Shown piece after piece: positions 53,946-64,000 of a stretch of 64,000 nt of DNA. Under the pieces are notes generated by a model. That model was not told the origin of the DNA and did no database searches. It worked only from the letters and a program-made list of their open reading frames with translations. The stretch comes from Elephas maximus indicus (Eukaryota > Chordata > Mammalia > Proboscidea > Elephantidae), in NCBI RefSeq assembly GCF_024166365.1, contig NC_064825.1:103926480-103990479 (forward strand). Direction: 5' to 3'. Position numbers and translations under genes: made by a program. Numbering within the stretch: the first letter of the stretch is position 1; each line of letters begins with the position of its first letter.

Positions 53946-54869
53946 TTATTTGTCACCATTTTTCATGATTTGATCCCAGAGCTTCTTCATGACATTTTTC
54001 ACTTCTGCGTTTCTCAGGGTGTAGATTAAAGGGTTCAACATAGGAGTTACTAGGGTGCAAAATACTGTCACAGCTTTGTCAGTAGGGAAGGAGGTCATGG
54101 GTCTTAGGTATAGGAATGAACAAGGTACAAAGAATAAGACGACAACAGTGACATGAGAGGCACATGTAGAGAGGGCTTTGCAGCGCCCTTCAGAGCTGTA
54201 AGACCTCAGGGAGTGCAGGATGATGACGTAGGAAGTGACCAGCATAGAAAATATGAGTAAACAAAGTGATCCACTATTGGCAGCAATCAGGGGTCCCAAA
54301 GTGTGAGTGTCCATGCAGGCCAGTTCCAGGAGAGGTATTAAATCACACATAAAATGGTCAATGACATTGGGGCCACAAAATGGTAACTGAACTATGAACA
54401 AAAGCTGGATCCCTCCATGAATAAACCCCAAAATTCCAGCCATTCCCACCAGAAAACTACATAGAGGCCTGCTCATGATGGTTGCATAGTTTAAGGGCTT
54501 GCAGATGGCCACATAGCGGTCATAGGCCATTGCAATTAACAGGATGATCTCAGCTGTGCCAAAAAAATGTTCAGCAAAGAGTTGAATCATGCAGCCAATG
54601 AAGGATATGGTGTTTTTCTCAGAGATCAAGTCAAAGATCATTTTGGGAGCTATGGAGGAAGCGTACAAAGCATCTATAATGGACAAACAGGACAGAAAAA
54701 AGTACATGGGAGATCCCAGGGCTGGGCTGATGAAGATAGTGACTGAGATGAGCAGATTACCTGCTAGTGTCATCAGGTAGGTGATTAAAAACACAGGAAA
54801 TAAGAGTTTCTGTAGTTTTGGATCCTGAGTCAGGCCCAGCAAAATGAATTCTGTTACATTGCTCATCCT
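53946..54869 (-). CDS. Olfactory receptor, class II, family 4 (4C-like), intact
   Basis: 307 residues from the ATG at 54869 ([19 protein letters not shown]). The frame is open 13 codons further to ATG 54908 ([14 protein letters not shown]), but the family starts two to six residues before NVTEF, so the inner Met is preferred. Landmarks: NVT glycosylation site at 3-5, GN in TM1 (AGNLL), [25 protein letters not shown] (Asn where relatives have His), [30 protein letters not shown] in TM6 and [12 protein letters not shown] in TM7, tail [12 protein letters not shown] typical of 4C receptors. It runs opposite to the other two OR genes and is clearly less related to them than they are to each other. 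Ligand unknown. Confidence 0.95.
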   Translation of the reverse strand, partial: RMSNVTEFILLGLTQDPKLQKLLFPVFLITYLMTLAGNLLISVTIFISPALGSPMYFFLSCLSIIDALYASSIAPKMIFDLISEKNTISFIGCMIQLFAEHFFGTAEIILLIAMAYDRYVAICKPLNYATIMSRPLCSFLVGMAGILGFIHGGIQLLFIVQLPFCGPNVIDHFMCDLIPLLELACMDTHTLGPLIAANSGSLCLLIFSMLVTSYVIILHSLRSYSSEGRCKALSTCASHVTVVVLFFVPCSFLYLRPMTSFPTDKAVTVFCTLVTPMLNPLIYTLRNAEVKNVMKKLWDQIMKNGDK

Positions 54870-54909
54870 TTCTACCAATGCAGCTGGAGTTGAGGGCATG
54901 TGACTCATT

Positions 54910-56075
54910 TGATCAGATCACAGTACTTCTGAGTGATGATATTTTTAATGCAAAAGCAAAATATTCCATCACCTCTTTAGTCCTGGTCTCTGGGATTGAT
55001 GGAACTACAATTCCCTCACCTCTGCCATTTTGCAGCTAGTCATAAAGAAGAACAGAATTAGGTTAATTTCTCCTAATTTATATTCATCAAATAGTAACAA
55101 TGCCTCACAAACATCTCAGTAAAAGCAAGGTGTTATTATGAGTGATGATTTGTGACTGGCTTCCAAACTCCCTCTCTGTCTCTAAAAGTCTCCCAGATTG
55201 TAGAGTTTGCTTTACTTCAGTCTTGGTGACAAATTTCATCAATAATAATCATTTTGGAAGTTATACTTATCTATTGGCATGAATATTGATAGGAATATGA
55301 GCACTAGATTCTTTTACAAGTCAACCATGTATTAGGTATGAACTTGCCAAAACGTGTTATATCTATGTCAGCTGTGTTCTGTAATCTCTTATTCCTTTCT
55401 GTCAAATGAGTGCACATGCACATACAGATACGGACAGAACTGCAGATGGACATTTTTTTCTTTCAGAATGCCCCGGAGTGATCTTTATAACAGCTGATTA
55501 GGCAGCATACATTCAATAGCCCCGCATGTTCTATCTGGCTCAACATGGCCATATACTTCACTATCAATCTTTTTACCAATTCATATTTGTATACGGACAT
55601 GTAAGTGTTGCGAAGTCCTCTGAAAAGTTCACAGTATTTTTTAAATCAATTTTGCATGCATTAGGTCTTCACAACATATAGAATCATGCTCTGGATTAGA
55701 CACATTTTCTCCACTTGCAATTTGTGGATGGAATTAAGTGAATCATGACTTTCCCCTGAGTTTCCTGTTGACAAGATAAAACACTAGGCCATCTAAGATG
55801 ATACATTTTTCCTTTAGGAACAAATTTAATCAACTAAGATGATCTCGAAGCTTCATTGGTAACTGGCTAAAATATTGAACATATATATATATAAACAATA
55901 CATTCTGTTTTGATCTGTACATGATTTTAGAGTAAGTACATGCTTTTTTCATGTTATTGTTATAAAGGATCATAAGATATTTCATTCTCCTTTTTTACTT
56001 CCTTCCCACAACCTGCAAAAACAAAATAATGTATTTTTCTTTAAAATTTTTTGGACGCAAAATTCGATGTCATGG
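54910..56075. other. 5' flank of the third OR gene, unassigned
   Basis: About 1.2 kb; a short (AT)n at 55880-55895. No recognised repeat or exon. Any upstream non-coding exon or promoter of the OR gene would be expected here, but I cannot place one. Confidence 0.45.
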
Positions 56076-56079
56076 GCCT

Positions 56080-56960
56080 CTCACCTTCAGTAAAGGTGAA
56101 GGAAAAATCTTTAGTTTCCACGAGAGCTCAGTCCCTGAGTTTTTTCCTCTATCCATGGCTCTTGTGACTATGTGGTTAATCAGTCTTCTTGATGAGATGT
56201 AAATGTTGACCAGGATGTTGTAAAAATGACTTCAATAGTTCTTAAAGGAGCCTGGATTGGCAACACCACAGATAGGGTTTCTATTGATAGGCTGAGTGTA
56301 GCTTTTCTATGGAGACAGATCAATTATTCTTTTATTTGTTTATTTAACAAGCCTATTTTTAGAGCTTAGTATGGACCAGATGTGTACTAGAGACAGGGAA
56401 TAGAGTGGCGACTATGAATGCTGCCATTATTCATGTAAATCTCTAATCAGATGCAAAGATGTCATCAGAAAATAACTTCATGTCACTGTGTTCAAATTCA
56501 TTTTCAGACAGAAATACTGAACTACAAGTCACAGACTCTAACTACAAAAACTATTTCAGTGGAATTAACTTGGCTAAATTAAGTTAATCTACTTGAAATT
56601 TTGGAAAAAAATTTTTAATTATCACTGACCTGGGTCTAGTTGATTGTGGGATCCTCAGTTTTTAGATTGAGCCCATTCTTTGATATCTTCCTCTCCAGAC
56701 ATTTGTAACCCAGCCACAAATAGACTTCATAAGCTTGAAATGAAATCATTTCTAGGAAGAAATTCCAAACCAAAATCTAACAAGCGAGACATTGAGATTC
56801 CTATCTCTTTAGATATCTCTCCAAATCTTGGATATTTAACTTATTTTTGGTTCCCATTACCAGTCTGGATTTACTGAGAAAATGAGCTATTTTTGTTAGG
56901 AAATTCAATTGCTTCAGGATTTAATTTCTACTTACTTTCTTGGCTTCTCCTGGAAGTATA
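56080..56960 (+). repeat. Ancient direct duplication, copy 1
   Basis: Shares ordered blocks with 58845-59960: 'aaatctttagtttccacgag', 'cttgtgactatgtggttaat', 'gggtttctattgataggctg', 'gttgattgtgggatcctcag' followed by 'tttttagattgagcccattc', and 'aatgagctatttttgttagg'. Diverged, with gaps. It may be a family-specific repeat or a remnant of local cluster duplication. Confidence 0.7.
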
Positions 56961-57954
56961 AGTGAATCTTCAATATATATATATTTTTCAAATCTCATAT
57001 TCAGTACAAATTAAAACCTTGAGAATAATGCAAATGTTTTCAAACTAGAAAAAGTCAGTACATCGACCTATAACATGTATAAGTGAATCAAGTCCACTTG
57101 ATTGAACATTATTTTCTCAAGTCAACTCTGCCAAGGTTTTGGTCCTCCAAAAGTCCATAAGCAGTATGGAGAGAATTTCTTTTATTCCTGTTTCAAACCT
57201 TCTTTCTAACTCTGTTTCCTCAGAAACCCACTAAATTTGGGAGCAATGTCTCCCAAGCAAATCTTGGGCTGTTTCATATGAGATTCTGTTGCTGTCATTT
57301 GCTCACAGGCCCTTCTTCGTAATTCTTTCTTCATTGACTCTAGAGAGATGTTTAAGTAGACTGTCAAACAGTGTAGGTTGTGGCAATGCACTGACCTCTC
57401 AATCATTAGAGCATTAGTAATTGGCCTTGGTGGAACCTTTGGCAGAGCATCAGCCAAAGTCTTTCAATTACTCCCACTTGGCACTAACAAACATCTTGAG
57501 AGGACAGTTTTTGAAATTCAATTGAGCTTGGGTTAAAGATAGGTCTGTGGCTATAGTTTGGGATGAGACTTGGCAGAGTAAGTTGGAAACATACTTTATA
57601 AGGCTGAGCTGCTCATTGTGGCATCGGTAAACTTGCGGTAGGATGTGTGATTGGATTTAGGAGTAGGCCAGAGTTCAGAGAATGGATTTCTCTCTGAAAA
57701 TATGACTGATCTAAATGATATGGTTGTCCTGAGAATGGAAATATCAGTCTTCAAGGTTTTGTGCTTTACTATACTGAGATATTTTTCTTAATGATTGACT
57801 GAGGGGACTTCGATGGCAGGATTCCCAGGTACCAGAGACTGAGTGATTTAAAAGTCATAAATATATTAACGTCCTTGCGGATGAGTACTTTGATGTCAGA
57901 CTCTCCTGAAGTGTTTGGGAGAATATAACCTTCCATTTGAGGTTTCCGCCTGAA
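56961..57954. other. Unassigned intergenic sequence
   Basis: Short (AT)n at 56975-56986. No gene and no recognised repeat. Confidence 0.5.
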
Positions 57955-57956
57955 GG

Positions 57957-58116
57957 GTAAACTAAAGGTTGGCAGGTCAAACCCACTCAACAGTACTGCA
58001 GAAGCTAGGTCTGGTGATTGGCTTCTGTAAAGGTTACAGCCAAGAAAACCGTATGGAGTAGTTCTACTCTTGCAGTCAGCATGAGTCAGAACCGACTCTA
58101 TGGCAACTGAAAACAA
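57957..58116 (+). mobile_element. AfroSINE, long-body variant
   Basis: 'ggtaaactaaaggttggcag', 'ctggtgattggcttctgtaa', 'aggttacagccaagaaaacc', tail 'cagaaccgactctatggcaa'. Head mostly lost. Confidence 0.8.
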
Positions 58117-58565
58117 CAGCCTATCCTCCTATCCTACACTGAGAGAGTTATGGGGACTTAGAGTTAGGTGCCATGCTTTCACACAGTAGCCAGAGAGGAA
58201 ATCATATACCAACAATCATTCATGTATAAAGACACCAGCGACAGAGAAATAGAAACACTGTGGAAAGGAGGCTCCATGGCTACGTTCTCTCCTTTAGCTT
58301 CTGAGGTAATTAAGAGCTGGCTACAAGCTTGCTGGGAATCATGTTTCTTCATTATCAACCTTTACCTTTAAACCAAACTGACACTTTCCTGAAGTCTAGG
58401 ACCAGAAATGGGAATCAACACCTTCATTCTATTATTAGTAGTCAATAATTTTGCTTCTCTGTTGGCTGTCACTATCACTCACAATATGTCCCTCTCCCTT
58501 GGTATTTTGAATCTAGCCTGTTCTTTGGTCTAAGTAGATGATGAGGGAAGGGGTTGGGCACTTAC
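58117..58565. other. Unassigned intergenic sequence
   Basis: Nothing recognised. Confidence 0.45.
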
Positions 58566-58835
58566 TTCTCGTCTTGGTTTTCTAGTGCTGTTGTAACAAA
58601 AATACTCCAAATGAATGGCTTTAAGGAACAGTAATTTATGTTCTCACAGTTTAGGAAGCTAGAAGTCTGAATTCAGGGTACAAGCTCTCAGAGGAGGCTC
58701 TCTTGTCTTAGATTCTTTAACCTGAACTTCCTTAGTTCTTGCTAGTGAATGCCAGCACAAAATACATAATACTTTTTCTTCAGAAATTGTGGACATCTTA
58801 TCGCAGGCCTCAAGGCATCAACATCTCAAACATCA
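58566..58835 (-). mobile_element. Probable MaLR-type LTR fragment (fossil), antisense
   Basis: 'cttggttttctagtgctgtt' 'gtaacaaaaatactccaaat' and 'tgttctcacagtttaggaag' have the pattern of the MaLR LTR 3' end seen at 47215. Truncated and old; a different repeat with a similar end cannot be excluded. Confidence 0.4.
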
Positions 58836-58844
58836 GAGAAAAAA

Positions 58845-59960
58845 CACAAAACCTTTAGTTCTCAGGACTGCCCGGTCCCAGAGTTGTTTCTTCACTAGCC
58901 ACAGCTCTAGTTAATGGTGACTATTTAGCTAATTATTTTCAATACTTCTAATTCACAAATGGTAATTCCAGTTTGCCAACATGGTAGCCATGTAAAGGTA
59001 TTAAACAGACATTAAAATACCAGTGAAGTTGAAGTTTCAGTTCAGTTGGGCATGAATATTAACTACATTGCCAGTAAGGAAGATTCAGTAGCTCTTTCCA
59101 AAGTTTGGATTGGAGAGCACAGAAATGAAATTTCTATTGATGTCTTAAGCTCAGATTTTTCATGGAGAATATTCAATCTTTCATGTATTCATTTATACAA
59201 TAAATAGATGTCAAGCACTGTGATGGATGCTGGGCACATGTCATTCTGTCATTAATTATGTAAACCTATACACAGTTGGAGTCCATTGGTGGCACAAAAG
59301 GTTAAGCAAAATATTGGTAATTCAAACACAGAGGCACCTCAGAAGAAAGGCCTGGTGATCTGCTCCTGAAAGTGCACAGCCATTGAAAACCCAGTGAAAC
59401 AAACTTCTACACTGAAACACAAGAAGTTGCCATGAGAAGGAACCCACTAAATGGCAAAAACAAAAAACAAAATGAAACAAAAAACTCAGTTATATGCTTA
59501 ATTAATATAAAACACATTTTTGTGGTGTTGTCTCCAATTTATTTTTAGTCTATGAATCACAGACTCTCACTATACAACTGATTTTTGTAAGCATGCTTGG
59601 ATAAATTATGTCAACTTCAAATTTGGGAGAAATATAATAATTGTTGCCATGTGTCTTGTTGATTGCAGACTCCTCAGTTTTTAGATTGAGCCCAACCATT
59701 GTTTTCTTCTTTCTGTCACAAAGGGTCCCCCAACTACTAAACAAGAAAAAGTTCCCAAGAACTACAAATTTAAAAATTAATTGGAAAGAAATTGAGCTTC
59801 TTATCCCTCTAGATGCTCTCTAATCTTGAGAGTTTTGATCAAAATTTGGTGCTCAGTATCAGTCTGGTTTCACTCAAGAAATACACTAGTTTTGTTACAA
59901 AACTTCTATACTTTTAGGATTTAAATTATACTTCCATTGTGTATCCATAGAGCTATATAC
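58845..59960 (+). repeat. Ancient direct duplication, copy 2 (contains an AfroSINE)
   Basis: Counterpart blocks: 'aaacctttagttctcaggac', 'agctctagttaatggtgact', 'gaaatttctattgatgtctt', 'gttgattgcagactcctcag' followed by 'tttttagattgagcccaacc', and 'aatacactagttttgttaca'. Extra length comes from the AfroSINE at 59280-59475. Confidence 0.7.
59280..59475 (+). mobile_element. AfroSINE, long-body variant, inside the duplicated unit
   Basis: 'ggagtccattggtggcacaa', 'aggcacctcagaagaaaggc', 'cacagccattgaaaacccag', decayed tail 'ggaacccactaaatggcaaa'. Absent from the other copy of the unit, so it inserted after duplication. Confidence 0.8.
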
Positions 59961-60071
59961 CAATCTTTAAAATACCTATTTTTAAATTCTATTAGAGCTA
60001 GTCATGGGAACAGCAATTTTCTTCCCTAAAGCTATGAAATTATAATAAATTTATAGATCTCAAAAGCTGTG

Positions 60072-63000
60072 GTCACCCATGGTGGACAGGTTTCAGCAGA
60101 GCTCCTAGATTAAGATAGACTAGAGAAAAGAACCGGGCACTCTACTCCTAAAAAAAATTCACCAGTGAAAACCTTATGAATAACAGTGGAACATTGTCTG
60201 ATGTAGCTTTGGAAGATGAGACCCTAAGCTAGGAAGCACTCAAAGTATGACTGGGAAGGAGTTGCCTCCAGGTTGCAAGGCACACAATAGACAACTGGGA
60301 AAGAGCTGCCTCCTCAAAGTAGAGTCAACCTTAATAATGTGGATGGAGTAAAGCTTTCGGGACCTTTATTTGCTGATGTGGTATGACTTAAAATAAGAAG
60401 AGACAGTTGCAAACATCCACTAATAATCAGAATGTGGACTGTATGAAGTATATATCTAGGAAAATTGGAAGTCATCAAAAATGAGATGGAGTGTATAAAG
60501 ATTGATATCCTAGACATTAGTGAGCTGAAATGGACGGGTGTCGATTATTTTGAATTGGACAATCATATGGTCTACTATGCCACGTATGATAAATTGAAGA
60601 TGAATGGGTGTTGCATTCATCTCAAAAAGAACATTTCAAGATCTATCCTGAAGCATAATGCTTTCAGTGATAGGGTAATATCCATATGCCTGCAAGGAAG
60701 ACCAGTTAATAAGACTATTCAAATCTATGCACCAACAACTAATGCCAATGATGAAGAAACTGAAGATGTTTACCAACTTCTTCAGTTTGAAATTCATCAA
60801 ACATGCAATCAGGATGCATTGATAATTATTGGTGATTAGAATACAAAAGTTGGAAACAAAGAAGAAGGAACAGTAGTTGGAACATATGGCTTTGGTGACA
60901 GAAATGGCACCAGAGATTGCATGATAGAATTTTGCAAGACCAATGATTCGTTCATTACAAATGCCTCTTTTCAACAACATAAACGACAATTATACATGTG
61001 AACCTTGCCAGAGGGAATATGCAGGAATCAAATCAACTACAACTGTGGAAAGATAAAGGAGAAGCTCAATATCATCAGTCAGAACAAGACAAGGGGCCAA
61101 CTGTGGGACAGACCATCAAATGCTCATATACACGTCCAAGTTGATGCTGAAGAAAGAGCAAGTCCATGAGAGCCAAAATAGGATCTTGACTGTATCCCAC
61201 CTGAATTTAGAGACAATCTCAAGAATAGATTTGACCCATTGAACACTAATGACAGAAGACCAGATGAGTTATGGAATGACATCAAGGACATCATACATGA
61301 AGAAAGCAAAACATCATTAAAAAGGTAGAAAAGAAAGAAAAGAGCAAAGTGGATGCCAGAAGAGACTCTTAAACTTGCTCTTGAACATAGAGTAGCTAAA
61401 ATGTACAGAAGTAATGATGGAAAAGGGCTGAATGGAAGATTTCAAAGGGCAGCTTGAGAAGACAAAGTATTATAATGAAATGTGCGAAGACCTGGAGATA
61501 GAAAACCAAAACAGAAGAACAAGCTCAGCATTTCTCAAGCTAAATCACTGAAGAAAAAATTAAAACCTTAAATTGCAATATTGAAGGGTTCTATGGGCAA
61601 AATAACGAATGATGCAAGAAGCATCAAGAGAAGATGGAAGGAATACAGTGTACCAAAAAGAACTGGTCATCCACCTTGAACCATTACAGGAGGTAGCATA
61701 TGATCAGGAACCGATAGTATTGAATGAAAAAAATCTAAGCTGCATTGAATATATTGTCAAAAAACAAAGCTCCAGGAATTGATGGAATACCAGTTGAGAT
61801 GTTTCAACGAATAGATGCAGCTCTGGAGGTGTTCACTCATTTATGCCTAGAAATTTGGAAGACAGCTACCTGGCCAACTGACTGGAAGAGATTCATATTT
61901 GTACCCATTCCAAATAAAGGTGATCAAAGAGAATGTGGATATTATCATACAATATCATTAAAATCACATACAAGTAAAATTTTGCTGAAGATCATTCAAA
62001 AGTGTTTGTAGCAGCACATCCACAGGGAACTGACAGAAATACAAGCTGGATTCAGAAAAGGTATGGAACAAGGGACATCATTCCTGATGCTAGATGGATT
62101 TTGACTGAAAGCAGAGAATACTAGAAAGACGTTTACCTGTTTTATTGACTATGCAAAGACATTCGACTGTGTGAATCATAACAGATTATGAATAACATTG
62201 CAAAAAATTGGCATTCCAGAACACTTAATTGTGTTCATGAGGAACCTGTACATAGACCACAAAGCAGTTGTTTGAACAGAACAAGGAATGCCATGTGGTT
62301 TAAAGTCAGGAAAGGTAAGCATCAGGTTGTATCCTTTCAACGGACTTCTTCAGCCTGTATGCTGAGCAAATATTCCAAGAAGCTGGATTATTTGAAAAAT
62401 AATACAACATCAGGATTGGAGGAAGACTCATCAACAACCTGTGATATGCAGATGATACAACCTTGGTTGCTAAAAGTGAAGAGAACTTGAAACACTGATC
62501 ATCAAAGACTATAGCCTTCCGTATGGATTGTGCTTCAATATAAAGAAAACAAAAATTCTCACACTGGACCCATAAACATGGGATTCTGTGGCAGTTCAAA
62601 TCCATCAACCACTCCTTGGAAACCCTATGGAGCAGTTCTCCTCCTTCCTATAGGTTTGCTCTGAGTCAGAATCAACTCGATGGGAACTGGTTTGATTTGT
62701 TTTTTTTTTGGACCAATAAACAACAGCATGATAAATAGGGAAAACATTGATTTGTCAAGAATTTCATTTTACTTGGATCCACAGTTGACGCCCATGGAAG
62801 CAACACTCAAGAAATCAAACAATGCATTGCACTGGGCAAATCTGCTGCAAAAGATGTCTTTTAAGTGTTAAGAAGCAAAGGTGTCAGTTTGAGGACTAAG
62901 GTGCCCCTGACCTAAGCCATTGTATTTTCAATCGCCTTGTATGCATGGGGTAGCTGGACAATGAATTAAGGAAGACTGAAGAAGAATTGATGCCTTTGAA

Positions 63001-63357
63001 TTATGGTTTTGGTGAAGAATAGTGAATATATCATGGGCTGGCAGAAGATTGATCAAATCTGTCTTGGAAGAAGTAGAACAAGAATCGTCCTTAAAAGGGA
63101 GGATGGTGAGACCTTGTCTCAAGTACTTTTGACATGTTATCAGGAGGACCAAGTTCCTGGAGAAGGACAGCATACTTGGTACAGGGTCAGTGAAAAAGAG
63201 GAAGACCCTCAATGAGATAGATTGTCACAGTGGCTGCAACAATGGGCTCAAGCATGACAACTATTGTGAGTAGGGCACAGTATAGGGCTGTGTTTCGACC
63301 TGTTGTATGTAGTGTCTCTATGAGTGGGAACCACCTTGATAGCACCTAACAACAACA
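60072..63357 (+). mobile_element. RTE-clade LINE, nearly full length, inactive
   Basis: The most complete RTE here, ~3.15 kb without the inserted SINE. 5' region from 'gtggtcacccatggtggaca'; endonuclease frame 60465-60839 (MEVIKNEMECIKIDILDISE, ending at the IIGD motif where a stop follows); linker 60840-61740 (related to 10560-11560); RT fragments such as 61745-62011 (NKAPGIDGIPVEMFQRIDAA), 'attgactatgcaaagacatt' (FxDYAKxF box) near 62143 and the YADDT-like box near 62445; C-terminal region to the 3' end 'gatagcacctaacaacaaca'. Many stops and frame changes. No clear target-site duplication found. Confidence 0.9.
62579..62709 (+). mobile_element. AfroSINE in RTE, 5'-truncated, 13-bp target-site duplication
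   Basis: 'tgtggcagttcaaatccatc', 'aaccctatggagcagttctc', tail 'cagaatcaactcgatgggaa' and T-run. GGACCCATAAACA (62566-62578) and GGACCAATAAACA (62710-62722) flank it, one mismatch. Confidence 0.92.
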
Positions 63358-63462
63358 TTGAGTACTTTGTTCCCTTTGCTGATATTCAAGTGGAAATTTG
63401 CAAAGATTACTGTGATTATTTAAATTGTTCATTTTTTTTTTCTGGGTATTCTTGGTTTCATA

Positions 63463-64000
63463 TGAATTTTTTTTTTAAATAATTTTTATTGTGCTTTAAG
63501 TGAAAGTTTACAAATCAAGTCAGTCTGTCACATATAAGCTTATATACACCTTATTACATACTCCCATTTACTCTTCCCCTAATAGGTCAGCCCTCTTCCT
63601 CCTTCCAGTCTCTCCTTTTGTGACCGTTTTGCCAGTTTCTAACCCTCTCTATCCTTCCATCTCCCCTCCAGACAGGAGATGCCAACACAGTCTCAAGTGT
63701 CCACCTGATACAAGTAGCTCACTCTTCATCAGCATCTCTCTCCAACCCATTGTCCAGTCCCTTCCATGTCTGATGAGTTGTCTTCGGGAATGGTTCCTGT
63801 CCTGGGCCAACAGAAGGTTTGGGGACCATGACCGCCGGGATTCTTCTAGTCTCAGTCAGACCATTAAGTCTGGTCTTTTTATGAGAATTTGGGGTCCGCA
63901 TCCCACTAATCTCCTGCTCCCTCAGGGGTTCTCTGTTGTGCTCCCTGTCAGGGCAGTCTTGGGTTGTGGCCGGGCATCATCTAGTTCTTCTGGTCTCAGG
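63463..64000 (-). mobile_element. L1 3' UTR, continues beyond the window
   Basis: After a T-run, 'aataatttttattgtgcttt' and 'agtctgtcacatataagctt', 'cactcttcatcagcatctct', 'ttgtcttcgggaatggttcc', 'tgtggccgggcatcatctag' match the 3' UTR of the full-length L1 (24186-24700) in order, at high identity. The window ends within the 3' UTR. Confidence 0.92.

Noticed and set aside
1-64000. An undescribed defence or operon-like system
   Set aside because: The composition and repeat content are those of a mammalian chromosome. The only host genes seen are olfactory receptors; no gene cluster of another kind is supported by the sequence.

Overview
This is mammalian nuclear DNA from an afrotherian, most likely an elephant or another paenungulate. 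The evidence is the very high density of AfroSINE copies (tRNA-like head, conserved tail near GAATCGACTCGACGGCAA), ten copies of one RTE-clade LINE ending in CTAACAACAACAA, and a lineage-type young L1. No bacterial-type operons, CRISPR arrays, rRNA genes or functional tRNA genes were seen.

The only convincing host genes are three single-exon olfactory receptor (OR) genes of class II, family 4 (4A/4C-like): 22734-23642 (+), 45162-46070 (+) and 53946-54869 (-). All three reading frames are open and keep the receptor motifs. The first two are close paralogues. Their identity rises abruptly from about the middle of the gene to TM6, which suggests gene conversion. The window is thus part of an OR gene cluster thinned by retroelement insertion.

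Layout: 1-13 kb is a dense mosaic of RTE and L1 pieces. 13-22 kb is mostly old, unrecognised sequence with MIR and AfroSINE copies. 22.7-23.6 kb is OR gene 1. 24.2-31.7 kb is a full-length L1 (minus strand) with a 14-bp target-site duplication, a GC-rich 5' UTR of ~210-bp tandem monomers, and ORF1 and ORF2 carrying only three visible breaks. 32.4-34.65 kb is an RTE copy with an inverted 5' half. 36.1-37.2 kb is a ~1-kb CT-rich minisatellite that creates false long open frames. 39-44 kb holds L2, MIR and tRNA-Gly-headed SINEs nested in one another. 45.2-46.1 kb is OR gene 2, and 54-55 kb is OR gene 3. 56.1-57.0 and 58.8-60.0 kb are two diverged copies of one ancestral unit. 60.07-63.36 kb is a nearly full-length but decayed RTE, and a truncated L1 3' end leaves the window at 64000.

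The most interesting signal is a family relationship visible inside the window. The RTE LINE, an internally deleted RTE derivative (about 52.15-52.56 kb) and the tRNA-Gly-headed SINEs share the same 5'-derived and 3'-derived blocks. This suggests the SINE formed by joining a tRNA-Gly head to an internally deleted RTE. All comparisons were made by eye; coordinates of old repeats are approximate.
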